Below are positions 22,601-34,580 of a stretch of 64,000 nucleotides of DNA, in pieces. Every line of letters starts with the position of its first letter. Within the stretch, counting starts at the first letter, position 1. Location: contig BTRK01000001.1 in the NCBI GenBank assembly GCA_036245805.1, forward strand, positions 33,986,758 through 34,050,757, given 5' to 3'. Source of the DNA: Pristionchus mayeri (taxonomy: Eukaryota > Nematoda > Chromadorea > Rhabditida > Neodiplogasteridae). The position numbers and the translations under genes are program-made. Below the pieces are notes generated by a model. That model saw nothing but the letters and a program-made list of their open reading frames with translations, had not been told where the DNA came from and made no database searches.

Positions 22601-25600
22601 AAACGAAATACAAACTATATCTAAGGGTAAACGTAAACGTATATTTGCCTTCGGGAATGAAATGCAATGCCATTGTCAACATACAGTGCAGGCAATCTAC
22701 ATACGCAAAGCATACACTTTACAAGGGGTTTGACAGAACTGCAATGACAAAAGCAGAAAGTGCCAAAAACAACAAAAGCGCAAGATCGCCAGCGAAAAAG
22801 CGCAACTCGATTTTTTAGACCTAGTTGCGCTTTTGTCGTTGCGGTTCTGTCATACCCCCCTTTACAAGTATACATTGTTCATGAATTCTCGCTCTTCAGT
22901 ACTGATTTTGAGGCAAATTTCGAAGAAAATTATTATTATTATCTAAGTATCACAGTATTGATCAGACCGAGCAGGAGACGGTCTAATGTAGTATTAGTTG
23001 TCATGGAAATGTCTTCAAATTTGAATTCCCATCTCCGTTCTCCGTGGGCAGAGAGACTTGAAATTTAGTTTATAAGGTGTTCCGACCCCTTGGAACTTAT
23101 ATTCCAAATTCGAACTCTCTAGCCATACGGAGAACGGAGATACGCGATGGCGGGAATTCAAATCTGGAGCCATTTCCATGAGGTCTAACAGGGTATAAAG
23201 GTACACCCTATCTTCGAGACTGGACACTCTGGATAACACTATTGGACCATTTTTACTCAACCATATGAAAAGTCTTGCATAAGTTCGCGAACATGCCCCA
23301 ATGAATTTCTAACGAATTATAGATCTTTGCGCTTGATTTTAAAGAAGAAGTATCAGCAAAATTGACTCTAACACCAGCCAAGACACTTTTCTGGCTAGCC
23401 AAAATCTCACTGGAATCCCCAAAACCGAATTTTCGCATTTTTTATTTGAAGTTACAAGTTACAACTATTTGGCTGAGTGCCAGGTGACCCTGAAGGTCAG
23501 GCAACAAGCGAGAGACTACACTACTTGGAGAGAGTTGCCTCCATATTTGAAACATATTTCAACCAGGCGCGTGGTTGCTGAGAGTCCTTCTTTAAACCAA
23601 ACGTTGACAAAATTATCATACAAATAATTATAATCACTTGAATTTCTGCTGAATAGTCGCTCTTCCCTCCGGGTCCTGGGTCAACTTGTAAAGGGTCTCG
23701 AATGCCTCTTTCGTCCGATCATAGCACTTCTGAGATTGTCTCTTGATCACGTCCTCGACCACCTCGAGGTATTCTGAAGGATCACTTTAATCGATATTCT
23801 ACCGTATCCTAGATTTCCAAACACAGTCTCTTCATATTACACGCTCTATCGCTCGGAACATTTTAATCGATAATGTACAATATGAAAAGTAACTTCCACG
23901 ATTTATTCATTATGCACAATCGATCGCCATTCGATCAATCAAAAGATCATAGAGAACTCTCCCAAGTTGTGGTGTGACCGTAGTACCCACTTCCCGAACT
24001 CTTCTACTTGCAATATGTTGACTCAAAAAGGGTAAAATCCACGAGCCGGGATCGAACCGGCGACCTTTAGATCTTCAGTCTAACGCTCTCCCAACTGAGC
24101 TATCATGGCGGATGGTCGTACACTATAGTCTGCTCTACTACAAAGTGAGCGCCGTAATGATGCTCGGTCATATTTTTTTCGAATGATCTCAATTTAAATC
24201 GCGAGTAATAAATATAAATTAGTGTATCCGACTCTTGTTCATTTTCATTATGAAATTGTGGCTCTTGTGCTGAAACCAAGATCGCATATCCGGCCAGTAG
24301 TTGGGTATAGGTAGTCGAGTAGTAAGGGTACACTAATTCCAAGAATAATCTCTTAAGATCAACATTACGAACGGACCGGTTAAAGGGCATTGAAACACTA
24401 ATAATGGGAGTTGTAAAGGTTTCGGTCTGGGCTCCAGCTAAAGAGCCGAAATTGTACATACATACAAAATTAAGAGCGTGAGACTTCGACATGCAAACTC
24501 GCGATAATTTGAAATTGTCAAGCTAACCGTAGAAATCGTCCTTGGCCAGAAGAGGGCCGGAAGATCCGACGGCTCCGGCAATTAGCTCAGGGAACCACTC
24601 GCGAGACCATGCGGCTAGCGCTCCTGAGATGAATATTTAGAATTAGAATAATCAGGAAAATCGGGATTTCGTCGGAATCAAATTTGTAGTTACGTACATA
24701 ACTAAGGCCATTTCGATGAAAATTTATTGTGCCCGTTTGAAAAAAACATCATGTCTATCTATCTATCTATATCTATCTATTTATCTGTATCTAATTTCAT
24801 GATGAACGTTTGGAAAAACGTACCCGGGTAATCGCCTCCGAATGTGACCCACGGTCCTGTGCGACCCTGCGTCGCTTGCTGAGTGCGAATGAACGTTGCA
24901 ACGTCGTACAGCATTTGCGCAGAAGTGAGATATTGCAGGTCGTTGGTGCTGCAATCGAACGGAAATTTCGTAATCTTGTTCTGCCATGTTCTTCCGCATA
25001 AAAGTGTAATTACAGACATCAAGGGACTACTACGTCTGTTATGAATATATCATTCATAAAACCGCATAAAAATTATCATTCGTACGTCAATTCGTAATCA
25101 TAATTAGAAGTATGATTTCGAATTATGGGTTGGATTATACCCATGAAAGTAATTGCCCAATCACTTCGCTCACCCCAATTTGCTTTCTCCATAATAGCGA
25201 TGCTCGAGCAGGAACACATTGGCGCCGACTGCCTTCGCATACGTCATCCACGCTAGGTCCTCATTTCGAGTCCAACTACCAGACTCAGCGCCTGAATAAA
25301 CATAAATATGACCATTAAAAATTAGTTCGTAATTCGGGCCGTTGTCTCTTCACTCTCTCGACCGATCGATCGATGAGATAGCGTATAGAATGAAGAGACC
25401 GTGATATCATTCCTCAAACTATATTAAAAATAAATAAATGGTATTCCAAATGACATGCATATGTCTTACCTTCTCCGCCAACCATCAGAAAATTCGGCCC
25501 TTTTTCGGATCCAAATTTGTAGTTGTAGTACCATTTCTAAAATAATTACGTTTGGGACAACGTAAGGATTTTCTGTGTAACCTGCATAAACGTTCGCTCC

Positions 25601-28600
25601 TCATTGACATTGAAGTGGTCCCAAGTCTGCTCAACCCAGTCTTGTCCTTGGTCCGCCGCATCCAGCTGTTCAATCTGAAATGGACTATCAGCAATATTTT
25701 CCTCTACGTTTTCTTAGATTTGCAATCTAATCAACGATAATCAGATCGAAATCGGAAAGACGATTTTCATAACGTAATCGATAAAAGGAAAGGAGCCTCC
25801 AAGCCGGCATCACTGTCGAAAATTCCGGATTCAATCCGGCTTCTTACATAAGTTTGGCCATCACTAACGCTTACGCTTTCCGAAACGGGAGGAGGTAGCA
25901 GAACGTGCTGTGCCTTTCCAGTGAATTTGTTCCACTTCGTGAAATCGATCTTCTTCGAGGACGTTGCTGGTTGAGATCGCTTTGATCGAAGCTTCTGTGT
26001 TGCGATCAATTGGCATTTCGTCTGAGTGAAATATCCCCAAGCTCGCAGAGATCATTGAACTTTTCATGAAGGAGCTTACTTAGGAAGATCAAGATCACAC
26101 ATCAAAGATAAAAGATTAAATGCGTACGATTGCATTATTTGAGTTCGCTTTGATGTGCAGCGATGAGCTGACAGTAGGATTGAAGAACTGTGGTCGTTTG
26201 CCCACGTTGTCAGTGATTTCCACTGAAAGAAATAGGTATTTTCGTTCTTCATGTATCATGGTGAGTTAATGGTTTGAACGGAAGTTCAAACTGAATAGCC
26301 TGTTTTCCTAGAGCAGTTCTTTGTCTCTTCATTGCATACACACACACTGGGCCAATCGTTCGGCGTGAGAACATATTTAAAGAAGATTTTGCACGACACA
26401 AACACATTTTCTCACCTCTATCCGGCACAGGGAAGACGGGGTTGATCCACCTCTTCATGTTCTGAAGAGTGAGAGTCTGAATCTGCCACATCTGAAATCG
26501 ATATTGCTTTGTCTGGGTGAATACCGAATCATGGATGGAAAGGTCGGTCCAGAGAGTCTGGGCATTGAAGAATATCAAGTCAAGGCACCGTCACGACTAA
26601 TTTCGAATTTAATGTACAAAAAAAGAAAAGAATGAGCAACTGCCTAGGTGGAGGGAAAAGAGAAAACAGTTGAGAAAACTCGCATTATCGTTGCATTTAT
26701 TATCGGGATGGAAGCAGGATGCGTGGAGATCTGAGCAATGGGAGCCACCTGAAAATTATAATAATTATACAAATGATAAAATAGAAAATATTATTATTAT
26801 AATTGTTTTACAAATATTCATGCACAGTGGAAATATTCGTAATATTTCTACTTACAACTAGAATAATAATATTAATCCCTAACCTTCGATCTCGACGATG
26901 ACGACGCTCCAGTGCTTCGGATCGCTCTTCTTCGTGAGGAAACTCCACGGGTCTTGAGTTCCGTGGGAGAAGACGACGTTAGTTCCCTACAAATCACATA
27001 TGAAATACTGCGTCGAATTACTTCACATCAGTTCAAAATTAAGTCCAATATGCTTCGATCTGCAAGTGTTGACTATTGGTTGGTGATTATGATTAGACGT
27101 CAAAGAGGTTAAAGATCAATACAATATTTTGTTGTTTTCATGGTTTTTGAATAATCAACTTTACTCCGAAGGCATAAATCAAAGATAAATCTTTACCGCG
27201 TAGTAATCTCGTTCGCCCCAGTATGCATTCGTCGCGTCGATATTCTTCCGAATCTGATCTACGTTGATTCCGAAAAGTTGCTCGCACATCTCGATGTAAG
27301 TGCTGAATATGCACGGTTTCCGCTGACTGTTAGCAGGATAACAACAAAAACAACAACAACAACACAAACAATAATAATAATAATAATAATAATAATAACG
27401 ATTTACTTCGACGATTGGGTCTGTCCGAAGACATTCTTTCCCTTATTTGTGGACTGGAAATAGCCGAACTCCGCGCAAGTCTGGTAGATCCAGAGACGAG
27501 TGCTGTCTAAAACACAAGTCAACCATTATATTTCGAAATTGGATAGTGGTATATTATTTAGCACGTCACTACACAATTTTCTTTTGATCGGCTGTGTTGC
27601 ACGAACCGCAATGACATTCGCTACATTCCCCTAGTTATAAATGCTTCCGAAATTCCATGTTTGCATCTCCATCGTTTTATCTACATAAAGTGTGCAAAGT
27701 GAGGAGATTCAGAGCATTACTCCAACCGCAACAATCGCTCGACGCACTAAATCGGTAGATTCAGTAGTGGAACGACCAGTCAAGACCAAGTGTTTATCAT
27801 AGTCAAACCTACTCCAACAGGGAAAGAGAAGAGAGGGGAGACGAGAGATATATCTTATCATCTAGGCAGATCGACTTACCCTCTGGGTTGAACCTCGTTC
27901 CCTTCAGCAGTTCTACGCTCGCGGTGAAATTAACGTCGATCTAAAAATCAATAATTATATATTTACTATTATATACAAATAAATGCAGAATCCTACTCTT
28001 CCATCGATGAGATGAGTGAATGCCTTTAGAGGATCGAAGTCGGGTCCGTTTTCAGTGAATTTCTGAAATGAAAAAAAAAACAATATCAACAACAACAACT
28101 GTAGTAGGGTTGTCTTTTTGATATATTGTAATATCGCAATCCCCCAAACTTCGCAATATCCGACGTGGAACCGATTTCGATATCGCAATTTATCATCAAG
28201 TAGACAACCCAATTTTGCAGTAAGCCGTGCCACTCCAATGGCGTTCATGAAGCCTATTTACTTTTCTGATTTTCAGAAGAATCCTTACCTCGCACAGGTC
28301 ATCAACCGGGGGATTGTTGTATTGCGAAGAGAACTCGAACGGTTGCTTAAGCAATTCCATTAGAGATCAAAGAACAAAGATCAAGGATCAAAAATTCAAT
28401 CACTGACAGTGAGATAGCCGAAGAATACGTCGATATCACGAGGTGAGAGCGGGTCGTAGTCAGAGAGGGGAGGCATGATCCTGCAGTGCACGATGGACAC
28501 AAGTCTCTTCATTACACGCACACTTTTTTCCTTTCGACAGAATTTGGGAAAACAAGAGACCCGAATTTCGATCCGAATTTCGATCACGATTTAAATTCGA

Positions 28601-31396
28601 AATATCATATACTATGCTATATATATGGGGTCGGATCATAACAATGTCGCCATGCAGCCTTTAATAAATCAAAGTGGCATGATATCATAGCTCATCCGAG
28701 CTAGAGATGACATCGGAGCTATAGATGATTAGAGATGACTAAGCACAGTCACCTATCTTGATTTCCCACACGCTCCCGAATGATCTTTGGTTTCTTTTAA
28801 TCAGTAGGTATTTTCCCACCCTCATTTCACAGAGTCAAGTGAGTCATGTATTGCTAAATGTCATCCCTAGGACGCACCGAATACCATATCAAATATTCTT
28901 ATCAGTACACGGAATTCAAAATGTAAGCGGCTTGTGAAATGCGTGATGTGTGCAAAAATTGTACTGTTTGCGATACGTGACTGTATAAGCTGGCCATAGC
29001 TTTCTCTTTTGAATCATTAACGGCTCGGCTTTTGCTGACATAATTCCTTTCTCTCTGAAGAGCTGTAAATGGAGTACAATTTTTGCACACATCACGCATT
29101 TCACAAGCCGCTTACATTTTGTTTTTTTTTTCAAAATGTAAGCGGCTTGTGAAATGCGTGATGTGTGCAAAAATTGTACTCCATTTACAGCTCTTCAGAG
29201 AGAAAGGAATTATGTCAGCAAAAGCCGAGCCGTTAATGATTCAAAAGAGAAAGCTATGGCCAGCTTATACAGTCACGTATCGCAAACAATTTGCCCTACT
29301 GTAAGAGCAAAAACGAAGATTTTCCCGAATTTCGAACTTTCAATTTTGTACTCACGTGAAGAGATCAGTGAGTGTCTTCCTTCCATCGGCTGATTGCAGT
29401 AGCTTCTCGGCCGACTCAATTCCAGCTCCCATCTAAAAAAGTGGTGTTTCAAATCTGTAAAACGTCTCTATTTTTTCGCATACGATTTCGAGCAGTTACA
29501 GTTTTCGAGTTTTCGAGTTTTCGAGCAGTGAACAGTTAGTTACCCTGACATAATATGCCATTGTTCAGAAAATAATTAAATATGCACACATAATTATCGC
29601 ACACCTCTGACAAACAAATAGTGAGCAGTTACATTGCGAGAGTGTATAGAAAGAAGACACTGTGGTTCAGTTTTTTCCAACTCTACCCTTCCCTAGCCTA
29701 CAAATAGAACATGTCTTTCCTTTGTCATCTATTCCTCATATGTCATTGTTCAGAAAATAATTAAATCTGCACACACAATTATCGCACACGTCTGACAAAC
29801 AACTATTACCTGCTGGTAGCATATTCCTTTGGTTTTCTTGAAATTCTCATCGACAGTTTCCAGATACCCTGAATAGAAATGAATGTGTATTGAGAGCACT
29901 TATACATGCTCTCTCAGGGGATCTTCTCGGAGCAAAAGTTGTTGGCATTGCACCAAAAAAAGTCATTCGCTCACCGTAGAAGTCCATCTGGGCGAGAACA
30001 GGTCCCGAGGAGGCGAGGGATCCAGCGATGAGTTCGGGATGCTGCAGACGGGCCCATGCGGAGAGCGCACCTTCAATCAATCTGCCTCCCTCGCATGTTA
30101 CATCATTCTTCGAAAACCCTATCCGTTCCCTGATGATCTCCCCGGTGATCTTCTGGTCGGTACCTGGGCCCTAACAACTTGATGCGCAAACGATAGACAC
30201 AGATTGAAAAGATGGCAAAAGATGGACAAAGAAAGGTATTCCGATGAACTTTGCACTTCGTCTTCCTCACCTGCATACGATCCTCCAATAACAATCCACT
30301 TCTGCTCTCCTCCCTTCTCTTGATTCTTCTGCCTGATGAACTCAGCGACGTCTTCGATAGCTTGCTGAGACGTGAGGTACTTCAGATTGGCGACGGAAGT
30401 ATCTCTGAAATGGAAACTGATCTCAAGGAATGGCCAAATGAATACGGAATATTCAATGCGACAGGTCATGTCGCGGCTGTTCGGATTGATAAATGGATAC
30501 TCCATTAAGCGTACTGAATTGTCATCTCTACTGAACACCAAAAGGCGTTGCAGACAACCTTCTATTTTTGAAGAAAACAAGTTGTTTTGACGAGTAAATT
30601 TGTGTCGATTTGTTGGATTCGGCGATCTTACTCTGTGGGATGGGATCTTCCGTAGAATCGATGCTCGAGGTTGAAGAGGTCCGCGTTCAGCTGCTTTGCG
30701 TAGTTGACGTACGACTTGTCCTCGCCGGTGACGACGTCCTCAGTGTCCCATTGCTATGAACAACAATAATAAAAACAATAACAACTGTAATAACAACAAA
30801 AATAATAATAATTATAACATAAACATGTTAAAGAGATTCGATAGGTGAACGAACCTCGCCGGCCAGATAGAGAATGTTGACATTTGAGTCGGCCTTGACG
30901 TAGTCGTGGTTGAAGAAGTACCTCTGAAAATGAGACCGTTTCTCTCAGTATCGAGCAAGCATTCTCACAGCCCAAATATCTTTATTCTCTGCACCTTTGC
31001 GTTTAGGGGCAACCAAAAGTGCTAAAAATGCATATATATTTTTCCAAGGAATACGTATTTTATCCCAACTAAATACCTGATTCCAAGTTTTCGTGTTCGA
31101 TGCATCGAAATGGTCAAGTTTCTGAGTGGCATTCGCTCTTCCGTAATTGGCGTTAGCGAGAATCGCCGGGTCGAGTGCCTTGAATGGGTGAATATGCTAA
31201 CAATCACTCTTGTATAATTAAACCTGATCCGCGAATCCTCTGGTTCTTCTTCCCAGGAACAGCTCCGGAAGGGCCGACGCAACCGTGGCCAGCGCCTGAA
31301 TTTTTACTTTTTCAACATTTAGGAATAATGGTATACGGTAGGTGGGAAAAATAAGAGTAATCGCAAACTGACCACAATCGCGAGGAGCCGCGTCAT
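19672..31396 (-). CDS. Gene C: two-domain S28 serine peptidase, 36 exons, 1051 aa, domain-2 Ser replaced by Asp
   Basis: Exons in transcript order: 31373-31396, 31224-31295, 31077-31178, 30855-30923, 30632-30753, 30271-30404, 29975-30070, 29810-29868, 29356-29432, 28408-28480, 28289-28345, 27997-28062, 27880-27940, 27407-27506, 27197-27302, 26884-26986, 26684-26748, 26416-26491, 26128-26222, 25875-25994, 25582-25674, 25470-25536, 25174-25291, 24824-24948, 24528-24623, 23638-23773, 22233-22356, 22045-22106, 21803-21894, 21533-21571, 21352-21445, 20890-20995, 20612-20717, 20363-20464, 20207-20242, 19672-19754 (3156 nt, open). Same start as B (MTRLLAIV). Domain 1 keeps Ser172 (GGSYAG), Asp418 (TQDPW) and His444 (GGSHCSD). 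Domain 2 reads GGDYPG at 689-694, so the nucleophile is Asp691 (codon 24831-24833), while Asp955 and His982 remain. Domain 2 is therefore probably catalytically dead and perhaps structural. Intron 17 has a GC donor; intron 25 contains a tRNA-Phe-like gene. The tail is Pro/Thr-rich with a GPI-like hydrophobic end. Confidence 0.9.
19779..20115. repeat. Inverted-repeat element with internal 82-bp tandem duplication (intron 35 of gene C)
   Basis: Outer arms GCGTGGAAATTTTCAAAGGA and their near complement, followed by GAGAACTTGACG blocks on both sides. Inside, an 82-bp unit is repeated exactly twice in tandem (19865-19946 and 19947-20028). No coding potential. It occupies the same intron as the 1826-2078 MITE does in gene B. 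Confidence 0.6.
22726..22859. mobile_element. 134-bp MULE-like foldback with 9-bp target duplication
   Basis: GGGG and CCCCC ends around inverted TTTGACAGAACTGCAATGAC-type arms. The 9-bp sequence CTTTACAAG is repeated exactly on both sides (22717-22725 and 22860-22868). A 9-bp duplication is the mark of Mutator-like elements. Non-autonomous, in intron 26 of gene C. Confidence 0.75.
24038..24109 (-). tRNA. tRNA-Phe (anticodon GAA) or close tRNA-Phe pseudogene
   Basis: Reads on the minus strand with D-arm TAGCTCAGTTGGGAGAGC, anticodon arm with loop CTGAAGA (anticodon GAA at 24074-24076), variable loop AAGGTC, and TpsiC arm GCCGG-TTCGATC-CCGGC. These match animal tRNA-Phe closely. The acceptor stem GCCATGA/TCGTGGA pairs at six of seven positions (one G-U) with a G-A mismatch at the first pair. 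A TTTT pol III terminator follows within a few bases. It has no intron and lies in intron 25 of gene C, same strand; gene B lacks it at the same place. The terminal mismatch leaves open whether it is functional. Confidence 0.8.
25340..25405. repeat. Short hairpin repeat in intron 22 of gene C
   Basis: Arms GTCTCTTCACTCTCTCGACC and the near complement ending GAATGAAGAGAC around a CGATCGATCG centre. Dispersed hairpin family. Confidence 0.5.
27363..27400. repeat. (AAT)n microsatellite
   Basis: Simple AAT repeat immediately downstream of exon 14 of gene C. Confidence 0.8.
28914..29288. repeat. Snap-back inverted duplication in intron 9 of gene C
   Basis: Two 157-bp arms (28965-29121 and 29132-29288) are exact inverted copies, as far as I can read, separated by ten T. 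A third partial direct copy of about 51 bp precedes the left arm (28914-28964). The first block matches the orthologous intron of gene B (around 11705-11790), so it is old intron sequence that has been copied back on itself. The mirrored open frames here are artefacts of the palindrome. Confidence 0.8.
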
Positions 31397-31473
31397 TGTC
31401 CGGATCGTAGATTCGAAGATGGAAGTGAGATTGCGATATTTCTTCGACTATTTGTTATAATGAATAGCAATAA

Positions 31474-31480
31474 AGATAAG
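31474..31480. promoter_or_regulatory. GATA motif upstream of gene C
   Basis: AGATAAG 78 bp upstream of the gene C ATG, in the same context as the gene B site (CAATAAAGATAAGGGGGAAG). Function inferred. Confidence 0.4.
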
Positions 31481-32136
31481 GGGGAAGCTCTCAAATCATC
31501 CTTTCGGGAGTGATCCGCCGTTTCGATGAATGGGTGACAAAATATGCGTGCGATTTGTGTTGCGACATAGAATGGCTTCGCTAGAAAAGACTTCAGTTTT
31601 CGCACTATATCGCCAGACGGGTAATATCAGGTTGATGCAAACGTTTCTTTACAAATTCATTGTTTGCGTTTTAGGGATGTGTCTACCTTCTCCCTTGAAC
31701 ATAGATCATATGGGTTTTTTAATTATATTAGTGGGTGTTTGCTCTCGTTATCGCACACTAGTTCATATCTGATCGTTCGCGTGTACAGACGGGGTTAGAC
31801 GTCAAAGTCACAAAACATAAATTTCCATCGGATTCTTTGATGCGTCAATATACTTTTCAAATAAATGATTACGCAACATTGACACAATTTTCGTAGGGCA
31901 TGATCACCAGGAATTATAATGTGAGAGGTGCGTCGGATCAGCAATGATATACCTTACCAAGAGAGCGGCAAATTTCGGAAACCCGAGTTCTTGAAAATAT
32001 CTAAATTTGCATATTCGAACTCTGCATTTTTCATATGGGGCCAAATTGTCTCAAATGATTCTAAATCGACAAAATCTACCATTATGAAGCTACCACAGAA
32101 AATTGGTGAATATTCGTTGTTCCTCTCAAGAGCCGC

Positions 32137-33128
32137 ATTGTCCAAAGTTCCGATTTCGAAATTTGTATGACGAAATCTGTATGCTTCGAATCACAAGTTT
32201 TTCTAGAGGTTTCATATCTATTCTTTCAAGTGTTCCGATGGAGCAAAAACTGCTAATCTCCCAATATTCAACATAATGGAAATGGTGTGTTGTTGGCTTA
32301 TATTTAATGATGGATTTTGTCGAATACCCAAAAAAGTGAATTTTGCACATTTTTTGGTTGTAAGCATTTTTCTACTAAGCGACGGCAGATCGATTCGATA
32401 TAAGAGCCCGTTTGCGTAAGAATCGGACAATTGTTGGCATCGGCCAAAAAAAGTCAAATCCTTGAAACTCTGGGTTTTAGGGTTATCTGACACGCTGATG
32501 ACGATAGGCATATTCATTTTGCTCAGAAATTAGCCGTTGGCTCCAGATGGCGTGACGTCGAAATCTGAATTTTTTGAATAAGTGGCATCAAGAGATCGCT
32601 AAAATTAAGCGAAAATGATATCTGGGGCAGAATTGAAAGGCGATCACGCCAGTGTGTTTCATTTTTTCATTTATTATTTAAATTAATTAATAAAAATTAA
32701 CTTTTGAACGTTTTAAGTGTTCCCGGAAAGACTAGCACCAATCTGACCGCAGTGAAGAGAGGAATCCAAAACTATCTTTAAATATTCGAAAAAAGGTCGC
32801 GGAAAGATTTAAGGGATGAAATAGTGTGCGTTATAGCTGGCAAAAACGACGATACATTTGATCCTTCCCAGTGATCTACCCCCTCGTCTCTGTCTCATGA
32901 CCTCTTCCCATCTTCTCTCTCCTCCGCCTCGCCTCCCTCGCCCTCTGGCTGTCTGCACTCTCTAATCTCCCCCTTGTCTCTCGCACACTCTCTAGCATCC
33001 ACTAGCAGTGCATGCTAGAAGTTCACTATTTCATCCATTAAATCTTACCGCGACCTCGATTTTAAGACATTTTTGGATTCCTCTCTTCACTGCGGTCAGA
33101 TTGGTGCTATTCTCTCCAGGTACAATTA
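32137..33128. repeat. Left part of a split foldback element
   Basis: From about 32137 to 32725 it is the inverted copy of 37150-37740. From 32730 to 33128 it folds on itself (GGTCGCGGAAAGATTTAAGG region against ATCTTACCGCGACC). The complete relative is at 50537-51528. The 99-aa open frames in the two arms are mirror images, not genes. Confidence 0.7.
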
Positions 33129-33171
33129 AGAGACCGGCTCGGTAAGATTCCAGGGCAGGCCGGACATATAC

Positions 33172-34222
33172 GAGAATTGAAGGCCCTACCTCGAACGGCA
33201 TGGGTCAGGTCTGCGAAAAGCCCGTAATCTTACGGTGCCATGTCAGAAGAGTACGGGTGGTGAGGGAGAACCATCCATCGCTATCTAGCCAGTTCCTGCT
33301 TGATTTGATTGGAGACCTGGTGACGGGGGTCATTTTGTTGAGTATACACTTTCTTGTCCTTCAGCCTTGAATGATCGACTTCCAGCTTCAAATTATGTAG
33401 GTGTGTGACGTACTTGACCCCGGTGATTGACATGCCCTCAGGTAGTAGCTCCGATAAGATTACGCCAACCACTCCCCATCACATTGACAGCTTTTTTTTA
33501 TTGACTTGCAGATCAAGTTTTGGGACACCCCGTGAAGTCTCTCCTTCTCCAACCCGTTGGGTTCTCCTGTGGTTGTTATCGTAGAGGACCCACTTCTCAT
33601 TCCCCGTTATGAGCCGTTCCATCCATCGATCCCCGCCTTGGGAAATGAGGAGAGTAATGGAATCATCGACTCGACGGTCACGGCTGGCTTGGCAAAGATA
33701 ATGGGATATGTATCGACCGATAAATTTCCTCATTCCAATAGATCTCAAGCCGTCTTTGACAGTGCTATGGTGGACTCTAAGTGCAATAGTCATTTCACGG
33801 GCACTTTGAAATGGGTATGTTTCCACAACTTCCTTCAACGTTTCCAAATCCAACTCACCAGGTCTTCCAGACCGATCCTGATCATTGAGGGCCAAGTCGT
33901 CTTCTTCGAAGCGATGGAACCAATTACATATGGTGTTGTAGAGGGGGCACGTGTGCCATAAAGATACTTCAGTAGGGTATCTGAATCCTTCATCGTGAAG
34001 TCAGATATTGAAATGCAAATCAGAACATGACTGAAGTGGATGGCACTTGTGACATACATCGTTCCTCTACTTGCCCCTTTCTGATGGGAAGGGAATGGGA
34101 AGTTCTTTACGTTGAAGGCCCCTCACTGCTTGTTATTCACTAGGCACGAGGAAATTTCAAAGTCCATCTGCGACGAGCAGGGGAAAACAAAACCAGTGAC
34201 AAAGACTTTCATGCCAACCTAA
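33172..34222 (-). mobile_element. Truncated mariner with degenerate transposase
   Basis: Right end is the complement of TTAGGTTGGCATGAAAGTCT, next to TA at 34223-34224. The left end is lost at about 33172. Minus-strand transposase remnants: DQDRSGRPGELDLETLK, GNEKW (first catalytic region), DPRHQV at the second catalytic site (HDNARPH in the 7-kb copy), LPHHPYSS, then a stop. Several frameshifts. Most similar to the 6991-8240 mariner. Confidence 0.8.
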
Positions 34223-34229
34223 TATCACC

Positions 34230-34450
34230 GTTTTCGAGAAATCGGCCCTTGAAGTGAGTGATGCCGAATTACGACCCGGTGTAGGAAGCTCCAAAATGAA
34301 GTATGCACAATAAGACTTCGGGGATAACTCAGGCATGCCTTAGGATGGCCAAAACCAGTTAGCACTCAATTCACGATTTTAATCCATTCCCATGAATAGC
34401 AAATTTAGCTCGATTCTCTCGTGAGAGGCGTGATATACTATTGATTTCGA
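34230..34450. repeat. Dispersed repeat shared with 56750-56910
   Basis: Non-coding stretch sharing blocks such as GGCATGCCTTAGGATGGCCA with 56750-56910 (CATGCCTCAGGATTGCCA). Nature unknown. Confidence 0.4.
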
Positions 34451-34580
34451 AATTCGGGTATTTGACTCTTCATTATACGCTATCGACAGAGTTTGAGAAA
34501 ATTGGGGTAGTTACCGTTGAACTGAACTCGAGTACCCGATTTCTCGAGGTCTCTGGAATCTCATAATGTCTTAATCGCAG

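Noticed and set aside
28916..29304. Mirrored open frames of 65-84 residues on both strands
   Set aside because: They are the two readings of a perfect palindrome; no splice sites or family similarity.
32218..32517. 99-residue open frame repeated at 37354-37653
   Set aside because: It is one arm of a foldback repeat seen in both orientations; no homologous protein and no start context.
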